NCBI GenBank assembly: GCA_900489925.1
Contig: UEHQ01000002.1
Location: 62,001 to 126,000 of the forward strand
Direction: 5' to 3'
DNA from: Hyphomicrobiales bacterium
Lineage (GTDB): Bacteria; Pseudomonadota; Alphaproteobacteria; Rhizobiales; Rhizobiaceae
Length of the DNA: 64,000 nt
The notes below the pieces were generated by a model. It saw only the letters and a program-made list of their open reading frames with translations, had not been told where the DNA came from and did no database searches. This document shows positions 55,079-62,867 of the stretch, piece after piece. The stretch's first letter is position 1. Every line of letters starts with the position of its first letter. The position numbers and the translations under genes are program-made.

Positions 55079-57420
55079 AGTACCTCGAGCGAATGGCGCG
55101 TCGGAGCGGGGGACGCCCGTATCATTCAGCCGTCGTGACGACGTTCGCCGTCGAATTCTCGGCCTTGGAAGAGGTTATGCTCCCCCAGCTCGTGGCGAGT
55201 GGTGCGACGAACATCCTCGTCCTCGCGGACGAGCGCATGGCCTCCATGTCGCTGTCGGACGGTTCCCACCTTCCGTCGCAGTTGGGTCGTGACTACGCGC
55301 TAACTTCACCACCAGTTGCCGACGGTCTGTTCCACCCGAAGGTCGTTCTGCAGCTCGGTCGCAAAGGCGGTCGCCTTTTCGTCGGGTCGGCGAACATCAC
55401 CGCTGCCGGCCTTGCAGGCAACGCCGAAGCCGTCATCGAAATCGAATGCGGCGACGAACCCGGTCCCGAACGTGACATCTTACGAGCTGCCTGGGCCTAC
55501 CTGGAAGGCCTGGTCAAGGAGAGATCTCGCTCTGCGGTCGACGCCATAGACTGGATCAAGGACAGAACGCCCTGGCTGCGCGGCGGAGGCGAGGCGGGGA
55601 CGGCGACGCTCGATGATGGGACGCTCATCGCGTTCCTGACCAACGGTGCCGACGACGGGATCGGGCGGCGATTCCTCGACCTCGTCGGTGACGTCGCAGT
55701 CGAGAGCCTCGTCGTCGTCAGCCCATACTGGGACGAAAACTTGTCTGCGCTCGAGTTCCTCCAGCAGCAGCTCCGGGCGGACAGAATCTCCGTTTTGCTG
55801 GATGCCGAGAACGTAGGGTTTCCTGTCGAAGCGGAACGACCGGCCGAGGTGGAGTTCAGAAATCTGCCCCGCAAGCTCGCCGGCCGGTTTGCCCATGCGA
55901 AGGTCTGCGTTGCGAGCACCGCGGAACATGATCATGTGCTAGTCGGAAGCGCCAACTGCACGACGGCCGCGCTCGGCTTACTCGGACCTTCGAAAAGAAA
56001 TGCTGAGGCCTGCATCTATCGAAGGCTCCCAGCGGGAGCGGCCGCGAAGGCCCTTGGTCTGGAGGAGATACTAGAACAAGACCCGCTCGACCCTGATGAT
56101 CTGATCGAGGCCGGGCGGTCTCCACCCATTCCGCTCGAAGATATATCTTCTCGGCGGCCCGGATTCTTCGAAATGGAAGGCGACGTGCTCACATGGATGG
56201 TTCCGAGCGAGGTGCCGAGCGCGGGAGTCATTCGCCTGCTGGACGGAAACACCCAATTGATCGACACTATCGCCTACGCGCTCGGATCCGAACGCTCTAA
56301 CGTGACGTTCCGGATCACGGCCGAACGCAGGAGCGCGATAAGCTTCGTGACTGTCGAATCCGGCAAGTTCGTCTCCAGCAGAGCCTACGTCATCCAGCGG
56401 TCGTTGCTAAGAAGCCGGCGCCGGGAGATAGCGACCGGATCCGTTGCGAAGGCGATCGAGATCTTCGACGCGCACGCTGACTTCGAGCTCTGGATGCATC
56501 AGGCGGCCGACGAGCTCGCACGGGCAGACCTCAACGAGATTTCGACCGCATCGGTCGCGTCGTCCCGCGCCTCCCACGGTCCCCGCACCGAGGCGAAGCA
56601 GCAGGAGACGCGCTTTCTGAGCTACGACGAGTTCATGAGGACGCGTGTTCCGGACGCTCGTTCCGACCAGCGCCAGAACGCGTTGTCGGGCAAACATTCC
56701 GACCGTATCCGCCAGTTCATGAACGAACTCGTCGGCCAGTCGCGCGTCCTCGTTCACGAAGATGAGGCCGAAGACGACGAAGACTGGATGGATCTCGGGG
56801 ACGAGAACGAGGACGCCCTGACGGAAGCCGCCACGCGGCGGGCCGAAATGAAGGAAGAAGAAGAGGAAGATAGCCCCGCTCATGAGATCTGGGTTGACGC
56901 CAAGCAGTACGAGAAGATGGTCGGCCTTTATGTCGAGCGAGTGACGGCAGGGGACGAGCCGCTTGGTGCGCCCGACGTTCTTCGTGTCCGCTTCTGGTTG
57001 ATGATGCTCCTTCACAAAGCTAGGACGACTCATCTGCCGAACGGTCTTGAGCCTTCCACGGACGACCGCGGCTGGCCTCGTATGGCATTCAGAGTGATCT
57101 CGTCGTTCTTCTGCGGAAAAAGGCCTCCCGTCCGACGTCTCATGATCGCCCGCGAATACAATTCGATGCCTGCGGACTTCCTGGAATGCTGGGCGACGGT
57201 TCTGTGGTCGTTGGACACAATCGAGGCCGTTCTACCCACGTCGCCGAGGACAGAGAAATTTTTGCCATTTGTCGCGCGGGTGCGGGTCGAAGTTAAGAAG
57301 ATACTCGGATTGACCCCGTCAGAGCTCGACAGCGACGTCGTGGTCAACCTCTGGAGAGCGATGGATGATTCGCTTGGCGCGAGACTTCTCAAAGAGAGAG
57401 AACCGGTTGCGGCGGGCTGA
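55075..57420 (+). CDS. Phospholipase D-superfamily nuclease (two HKD motifs)
   Basis: A 781-residue protein. First HKD motif: His87-Pro-Lys89 followed by GSANITAAGLAG; second: His274-Ala-Lys276 followed by GSANCTTAALG. Together these form one PLD active site in the first 300 residues. There is a middle domain, then a very acidic stretch near residues 560-610 (EDEAEDDEDWMD and EEEEED), then a helical C-terminus. PLD-type proteins in defence systems (such as DrmC and DpdK) are thought to be nucleases. This one is much longer than DrmC (about 240 aa). It is coupled to the 502-aa gene. Confidence 0.85.
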   Translation: MKYLERMARRSGGRPYHSAVVTTFAVEFSALEEVMLPQLVASGATNILVLADERMASMSLSDGSHLPSQLGRDYALTSPPVADGLFHPKVVLQLGRKGGRLFVGSANITAAGLAGNAEAVIEIECGDEPGPERDILRAAWAYLEGLVKERSRSAVDAIDWIKDRTPWLRGGGEAGTATLDDGTLIAFLTNGADDGIGRRFLDLVGDVAVESLVVVSPYWDENLSALEFLQQQLRADRISVLLDAENVGFPVEAERPAEVEFRNLPRKLAGRFAHAKVCVASTAEHDHVLVGSANCTTAALGLLGPSKRNAEACIYRRLPAGAAAKALGLEEILEQDPLDPDDLIEAGRSPPIPLEDISSRRPGFFEMEGDVLTWMVPSEVPSAGVIRLLDGNTQLIDTIAYALGSERSNVTFRITAERRSAISFVTVESGKFVSSRAYVIQRSLLRSRRREIATGSVAKAIEIFDAHADFELWMHQAADELARADLNEISTASVASSRASHGPRTEAKQQETRFLSYDEFMRTRVPDARSDQRQNALSGKHSDRIRQFMNELVGQSRVLVHEDEAEDDEDWMDLGDENEDALTEAATRRAEMKEEEEEDSPAHEIWVDAKQYEKMVGLYVERVTAGDEPLGAPDVLRVRFWLMMLLHKARTTHLPNGLEPSTDDRGWPRMAFRVISSFFCGKRPPVRRLMIAREYNSMPADFLECWATVLWSLDTIEAVLPTSPRTEKFLPFVARVRVEVKKILGLTPSELDSDVVVNLWRAMDDSLGARLLKEREPVAAG

Positions 57421-57550
57421 TGCCATAGCTGTCGAAAGAAATGTCGGCATACGAAGCGCGCGTTGTCAGGCAAACCTTCTTGAGCATGTTCCCGGACCAG
57501 TTGAGCATCTAGTGCTGACGTAGTGATTGACGATTATGGGGAGTGGAGTC

Positions 57551-58324
57551 GTGACTGAAGAGCGTTTGGCTCGAACTTTCAAGTCGCATCGTGATTACCA
57601 TCATTTCCGACACGAAGTCGTGAAGTCGCATCGTTTCATTCGCTCTCCGGAGACGGAAGAATTTCTGCAAGCTGTCGCTGCGACGTGTCATACCCGAGAG
57701 AATATCGTTAACGTGGGCACGAGGTTAAGGCGCGCTCAAGTGGCACATGGCCTGAGGCCGATATATCAAACCGGTGACGACGATGAAGACATCTACATCG
57801 ACGACATCGAGTGTGCGGCCAACAAGACCCGCATGATGCCTTTGCGTGATCGGGCCAGCGACGGGCGCGTGAACACCCGTGGCATACCCTGTCTCTATAT
57901 GGCGACAGACGACGCCACGGCAGTATCGGAAGTCAGACCTGCGATCGGCGCTTACGTGACTGTCGCCGTTTTGAAATGTATGCGCGAACTGAAGCTGATC
58001 GACTGCAGCATTCTCGCCGAAAAGCAGTTCATATACTTCAAAGAGCCAGAACGCGCGGAGTTGGAGAAAGCAGTTTGGTCGGATATCGACAGGGCATTTT
58101 CAACGCCGGCAGATAGGTCCGACGACGCAGCGGAGTACGCTCCCACACAGATCCTCGCTGAGTTGTTCCGCTCCCTCGGTTACGACGGCGTGGCGTACAA
58201 AAGCGCGTTCGGTGAGGACGGCTACAATGTGGCGGTTTTCAATATAGACGATTTTGAAGTCGAGTGGTGTCAACTGTTTCAAGTGGAAGACATCACGCAC
58301 AAAATCAAGCAGCAAGCCGACTAA
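57551..58324 (+). CDS. RES-domain toxin-like protein
   Basis: A 257-residue protein. The C-terminal two thirds match the RES fold: RGIPCLYMATDDATAVSEVR (the arginine/glutamate core) and TQILAELFRSLGYDGVAYKS then GYNVAVFN. RES toxins degrade NAD+ and are usually encoded with an Xre-like antitoxin just upstream; none is seen here. GTG at 57551 has GGGGAG 7 nt upstream; an ATG at 57536 gives 5 more residues. It may be an orphan RES, part of an abortive-infection response, or act with the neighbouring nuclease genes. Confidence 0.78.
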   Translation: MTEERLARTFKSHRDYHHFRHEVVKSHRFIRSPETEEFLQAVAATCHTRENIVNVGTRLRRAQVAHGLRPIYQTGDDDEDIYIDDIECAANKTRMMPLRDRASDGRVNTRGIPCLYMATDDATAVSEVRPAIGAYVTVAVLKCMRELKLIDCSILAEKQFIYFKEPERAELEKAVWSDIDRAFSTPADRSDDAAEYAPTQILAELFRSLGYDGVAYKSAFGEDGYNVAVFNIDDFEVEWCQLFQVEDITHKIKQQAD

Positions 58325-59079
58325 GCTGCGTTAAAGGGGCGCACAACTCGCACCTCTCTGAGGACCAAGCAGCTTTCACGATACACGAACCCAGCTCTGG
58401 AGGACCTAAATAAACCGTGCTGAAACGAGTCCTTCAGCAGGCGTAGCGGCACGTCTTCAATCTGCGCATAGCAGACGCGCGGTCGGAAAGTCTGCTTTCA
58501 GGCGCGCTTCCCTACGGCGTGTATGACGGACATCAAGGCGCAAAGCTGCCGGGCGCTTAATGGCCGCCTCACGGCAAACTTCAGGTTCGAAAGCGGAAAT
58601 TATTGCCGATCGACCGTCCAGTTGACTGATGCCCAAAGCCAGGGCACAAAGGTGGCATCCACGGTCGCTCGCGGCAGGAAAACAGAGGGAATTTCAAGGC
58701 TTTTCTTTTAAGTCATTGAAATCATGTGAGAATCCAAGGTCCCCAGGCACGCTAGTTTTGGACCCTTATCTCCCGCCTTTTGCTCACCAATCCTCAAGAC
58801 GAAAAGCATAGTCTTTGCAGCTAATTACTGAAAATTCGCGGCAAACCGTTCTGTGATTTCCTTGGATCGAAACGCTACCGTAGCAGAACGAAAGCTGACT
58901 GGGGACCCTATTTCAGCGACGATCATTCTGTGGCCCGCGTCGCGCCAGTAACGGGCGTCGGATCGCTTGCAATGGATGCCCGACTTGGGGCTGCCACCAG
59001 ACCGTGCACTATTGGCCACAAACCGTAGGATTGCGACCGTTCGGCCAAGCAGGCGAATGCGAGAGAGATGTTCCCCAAT
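58325..59079. other. 755-bp region without a convincing gene, with a hairpin repeat
   Basis: No reading frame of good quality fills this gap. A degenerate copy of the hairpin repeat lies at 58592-58610 (AGCGGAAA, TTA, TTGCCGAT). A 64-codon GTG-initiated frame on the minus strand (58825-59019, ends RSKEITERFAANFQ) is possible but unsupported. The stretch looks like decayed or spacer DNA between two defence modules. Confidence 0.5.
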
Positions 59080-59088
59080 TTAGGGAAC
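59070..59088. terminator. Hairpin at the end of the McrC gene
   Basis: GTTCCC (59070-59075) and GGGAAC (59083-59088) form a 6-bp stem, and the McrC stop codon (59080-59082) lies in the loop. There is no T-run, so it is a weak terminator candidate. Confidence 0.35.
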
Positions 59089-60372
59089 AATCATTTGCTT
59101 TAGGCGTGCTGCGATATCGTTGTCAGTGCCGAGTGCCACATCGATGCTCGCCGTTTCAAGTGCCGTCGCCTGTCCCGTAATCCAAAACTGCCCTTGGATG
59201 CCATCGCCCCCCGAGAGCCCTGTGTGGTGGGGGTAGAGCAGCGTCAAGCGAGGTGCTTTGTAAAGGTGGGCGTAGGCCATGATCTGGTAAACGTCGGATT
59301 GGGAAACACCCTGTTTGGGATCATCGATCCGAGAGGAAATCCGTTTCCACTTGGTGTCTATCACTTGTACAATCTGGCTGCCACGGTGGATCAGAATGTC
59401 AGGTTTGGTCTGAAAAACCTGACGGCCGCTGTCTTGAGCCGTCAGGCAATATTCTCGCCCGCCTTGCAGGCTGACGCGATACTCTGTGCCTGCGAGCGCG
59501 CGCGCGACCAGTCGTCCGACGTACTCCTCGAAAAGCGTGTTCATTTCGAACAGAAGCGCTGTTCCCTGGCTAACCCCGGCGCTCGTCGTCTGGAATTGGT
59601 TGCGAAGGAACATCCTCGCCATCCCGACCAGATCCCGCCAACCGCGGTTGGTTCGGTCGATCACGACCTCGTCCCAACGCAGAGCGGGCGCCGGAACAGC
59701 CGAAATGTCCGCATAGACAAATGCCAGTTCCCGAAGCCGCTGCAGATTGGACGTGCTGCGCGAAAGCTTGGAAAGATGGGCAAGTGCGGCCTTCATAATG
59801 CGGTTCAAAGCGATGTCGGTGGACAGCTCGTCAAATCGGCATGCAAGGCGGCTGGGGTTGACCGCATGGTGGGTGAATTGACGGGACACGTCAAGCGTCC
59901 CGCGCAACGAGGGTAAGTCGTCCTCTTGGCCGATATATTTGCGCGGGATGCCTCGACGGACGGCTTCAGTGAGCTTGTCACAAAATATTCGGATCAGGAT
60001 TTCGAGAAGCGTATCGTGCTGCCAGTCCAGTTCCGACAAGCGCCCGGTCTCGATCTTTATGTCCAACGCAACGGCGAGCATGTGGACAAGACGCTTGCGG
60101 ATTTCGCTCCGCTCTTCGATCGAGCCGTCTGCGGCGGGCACGTCGATCTTTGGAAGGATCTCCAGGCTGCAATCCTCGGCCGCGAGAACACCGACCACAC
60201 CGCGGGCGTGCAACTCATGCCGACGGTCCTCGAGTACGCCACCTTCGCCCCGTCCAGCAAACATCGAGGTCTTGGCAACTGCGGCGAGTCGATCAGCCAA
60301 CCTGTCCGGGATGCAGCCGGGCCTGTCACCGCGGGGGAGCGACCGGTATTCCAGCACGCTGAAGGCGGTCAT
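59080..60372 (-). CDS. mcrC: McrC-like nuclease subunit of a type IV restriction system
   Basis: A 430-residue McrC-like protein. The PD-(D/E)xK core is near the C-terminus: TKPDILIHRG with Asp325 and QVIDTKWKRI with Asp339-x-Lys341. The N-terminal half is the McrB-binding part (LEILPKIDV, HDTLLEILIRIFCDKL). In McrBC, McrC cuts DNA once stimulated by the McrB ring at modified cytosine sites. The ATG overlaps the McrB stop (ATGA). Confidence 0.88.
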   Translation of the reverse strand: MTAFSVLEYRSLPRGDRPGCIPDRLADRLAAVAKTSMFAGRGEGGVLEDRRHELHARGVVGVLAAEDCSLEILPKIDVPAADGSIEERSEIRKRLVHMLAVALDIKIETGRLSELDWQHDTLLEILIRIFCDKLTEAVRRGIPRKYIGQEDDLPSLRGTLDVSRQFTHHAVNPSRLACRFDELSTDIALNRIMKAALAHLSKLSRSTSNLQRLRELAFVYADISAVPAPALRWDEVVIDRTNRGWRDLVGMARMFLRNQFQTTSAGVSQGTALLFEMNTLFEEYVGRLVARALAGTEYRVSLQGGREYCLTAQDSGRQVFQTKPDILIHRGSQIVQVIDTKWKRISSRIDDPKQGVSQSDVYQIMAYAHLYKAPRLTLLYPHHTGLSGGDGIQGQFWITGQATALETASIDVALGTDNDIAARLKQMIVP

Positions 60373-62867
60373 CCGGCTTCGAACTCCCTGAAGTCAAAGC
60401 CACCATCGTTATCGCCTTGGATCTCAGGACGGACGCGCCAGCGATACCGAACGCCAGTTAACGTGTCAGAGTCCAACCCCGGTGGCGCGGTGATGACATC
60501 TCGCACCAAGAACTGCGGGTTGTCCTGCGTCGCATCGCCGAGGACTGCGGCAACCTTCGACCAATCCTCGTAAAAATACTCGGCAAGCAAGGGAATCACC
60601 TTGTATCGCATCGCCGCTGCGATCTTGGCGCGGGTATCGCAGCCGGTGAGATAGGCATGACCGATCTGATGTTCACGGTCGAACAGATACTCAATCCGTT
60701 CGTTGATCGTGCGCAGAAGCTTCTGCGGATTGATTCCTTCAACATCAGTTGGCAGCACATGAGGATCTGGCATAAGCTCGCGGAACGCGAACCGGCGTCG
60801 AAGCGCAGTGTCCAGAAGCGCGATTGACCTGTCGGCCGTGTTCATTGTGGCGACGATGTGCAGGTTGGGCGGCACACCGAAGCGCTTCTTCGAATAAGGC
60901 AAGGTCAGCCGGATTTCATTATCCATTCCAAGCCGCTTATCATGCTCAAGGAGCGTGATCAGCTCTCCGAACACCTTTGAGATGTTCGCCCTGTTCACCT
61001 CATCGATGATGAGGACGTACGGACGGGGATTGGTCGGCTCTGCCTCCACACCCAAAACAGCGGTCTCCAGCGCCTGCCAATTTATCAGATCCCGCTCCAG
61101 CGGATACATCGGATGAAATGAAATAAAGGGCGTCTCGTAGAATATGGCTCGGTCTATCCCTGCCGGATCAGTCCATATCCAGTCCACCGGCCGCGTGTGT
61201 CTTGCTGCCGCCCCTTCCGTTGCTGGTGTGAACCGATAGTCGCCGGTAAAGCGTCCGAATGCGACGACTTTGTTCCTACCGATCGTGAGAATGACATACG
61301 CTCCATCGGCCGCGCCCGAACGCACCAGCCATGTTCCGTAGACCGTTGCATGATTGCCCTTGACCGAAGCATCATCCTCCTTCCGACGTTGTTTGATCGC
61401 TTCCAACTCCTCATATTCCGGGGCGGACCAATCCGTGTCGCCACCGAAACTCCAGGCAATTTCATTATCCTTGAGGGCCCTCTGCAAATTCGCCCGCCAA
61501 TCCTCGCCGGTGAGGCCGAGGCGATAGATCCTGCGCGTTCGGTCCAGCCCCCCAGCCTCTGCGTCGCCGCGATCATTTGCCGCTCGCTCGCTGATCCGTT
61601 TGAAAATGCCGTCCTGAGGCTCGAGCCGGAAACCCGAGGAGACTTCTTCTTCCTGCGGCACTTCGGGATCCCGAGATCGCCCAGTCGTGGGTCTCAGGCC
61701 CTCGACAAACTCCTCGTAGGACATCGACTGGTGGAACGTGACGAACTCGATGCGCCCGTCATCCACCAAGCGGCGATACTCGGCCATCAGCGCATCGCGT
61801 TTGTCGTTACCTAGGAACGGTCTCGCTTCGACGTCGCCCAAGCATACCCGGACGGCCTCCCAGGCGGTGTGGTAGGTCTTACCAGTACCCGGCGGGCCGT
61901 AGAGGATCAGGTTGGTTGTTCTGATCGCCTGAGTGCTGGTCGTCTCGGTCACGGTTTCGGCCTTTTCATGTGAGGTCAGATGATAGGTGAAAACAGTCGC
62001 GCTGCTGGGATTGGGGGTGGTGTTGGTCACCCAGGGAACCTGGGCCATGTCCTTCAGCTTCTGCCCTCCCAACGCGCTGCAGATCGCGGGAAATGCGTTT
62101 GTCGCGACGAGATCGCGCGCCATGTCCGAGGCACGGACTGATACCTGGCTCTCAACTTTCTCGCGCGCAGGTTCGATATAATAGTTCAATGCCACAAGCC
62201 GAATGCGATCCGCCCCCCGCATCAGATGCTCATATTGATCGGAGACATGCTGCGGCAGGTCATTCTGATCGACGATGATGTAGCCTGCGTTGTGAAGGCG
62301 GGCAGCGGCATCGGATTTTTGTCCCCAGCCACCGTTCAACTCGGTCTTCTTCAAGATAAAGCCGGCAATAGGCTTTGTCGGGTAGATGCGGTTCTTTCGC
62401 TGACGCGTAGAGCGCACCCAATAGTCGCGAGGTTCGCCGAAGCTTTTGAATATTTCCGCATGAGCGCCAGCGCTTCGATATGAGTCGAATGCGTCCATCG
62501 CGGCTTCGATGGCAGCGCGTGAGAAATCAGTTAACGGCTCATCAATGTTGCCCTGTGCCGGTATGCCCAATGCTTGCGCGATCTCGGGATCGAGTTCGTA
62601 TCGGACGAGTTTCTGAGCGCCAAATTTAAGGTAGTTGACCGGTCCACCCGACAGGGCCTTGCACCGGGCAGCAAGGCCATCGATCAACATCGCGCGCGTT
62701 ACCACCAACCAATCCTCAGTGTGGACGGCATCTTCTGCCCGATTGCTTGCGCCCTCTGGTTTGATCTTGAAGATCGAGCTTCCTGTTCCGCCATCTCGAA
62801 CAGGGCGGTATGGAACGCCCTCCCGGTCGTAAAGAATGAGCCGTCGATCTTGGGCGAGCAGGGTCAT
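60369..62867 (-). CDS. mcrB: McrB-like AAA+ GTPase with N-terminal recognition domain and EVE-like insertion
   Basis: An 832-residue McrB-type motor. Walker A LILYGPPGTGKT (320-331), Walker B VLIIDEVNRANISKVFGE (618-635) and the GTPase signature MNTADRS (675-681), followed by the arginine-finger region ALRRRFAF. Between Walker A and B there is a long insertion; residues about 505-565 (VYGTWLVRSG, VAFGRFTGDY, ARHTRPVDWIW) look like an EVE domain, a fold that binds modified bases. Residues 1-300 are an unassigned N-terminal domain that may also bind DNA. The ATG at 62867 overlaps the upstream helicase stop, and GGAG precedes it. Confidence 0.87.
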   Translation of the reverse strand: MTLLAQDRRLILYDREGVPYRPVRDGGTGSSIFKIKPEGASNRAEDAVHTEDWLVVTRAMLIDGLAARCKALSGGPVNYLKFGAQKLVRYELDPEIAQALGIPAQGNIDEPLTDFSRAAIEAAMDAFDSYRSAGAHAEIFKSFGEPRDYWVRSTRQRKNRIYPTKPIAGFILKKTELNGGWGQKSDAAARLHNAGYIIVDQNDLPQHVSDQYEHLMRGADRIRLVALNYYIEPAREKVESQVSVRASDMARDLVATNAFPAICSALGGQKLKDMAQVPWVTNTTPNPSSATVFTYHLTSHEKAETVTETTSTQAIRTTNLILYGPPGTGKTYHTAWEAVRVCLGDVEARPFLGNDKRDALMAEYRRLVDDGRIEFVTFHQSMSYEEFVEGLRPTTGRSRDPEVPQEEEVSSGFRLEPQDGIFKRISERAANDRGDAEAGGLDRTRRIYRLGLTGEDWRANLQRALKDNEIAWSFGGDTDWSAPEYEELEAIKQRRKEDDASVKGNHATVYGTWLVRSGAADGAYVILTIGRNKVVAFGRFTGDYRFTPATEGAAARHTRPVDWIWTDPAGIDRAIFYETPFISFHPMYPLERDLINWQALETAVLGVEAEPTNPRPYVLIIDEVNRANISKVFGELITLLEHDKRLGMDNEIRLTLPYSKKRFGVPPNLHIVATMNTADRSIALLDTALRRRFAFRELMPDPHVLPTDVEGINPQKLLRTINERIEYLFDREHQIGHAYLTGCDTRAKIAAAMRYKVIPLLAEYFYEDWSKVAAVLGDATQDNPQFLVRDVITAPPGLDSDTLTGVRYRWRVRPEIQGDNDGGFDFREFEAG

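Noticed and set aside
36187..57420. Calling the island a complete DISARM system (with the PLD gene as DrmC)
   Set aside because: The PLD gene is on the other strand, far larger than DrmC and coupled to an unrelated gene; DrmA and DrmB are not separate. Only partial resemblance is supported.
58732..58760. Sequence resembling a tRNA-Gln 3' end (GAATCCAAGGTCCCCAGGCA), possible right attachment site
   Set aside because: It matches GAGTCCAGGTTCCCCAGCCA only with gaps and mismatches, and defence genes continue on both sides.
58825..59019. Short minus-strand frame of 64 codons starting with GTG
   Set aside because: No ribosome-binding site, no recognisable family, and it lies in a gene-poor spacer.
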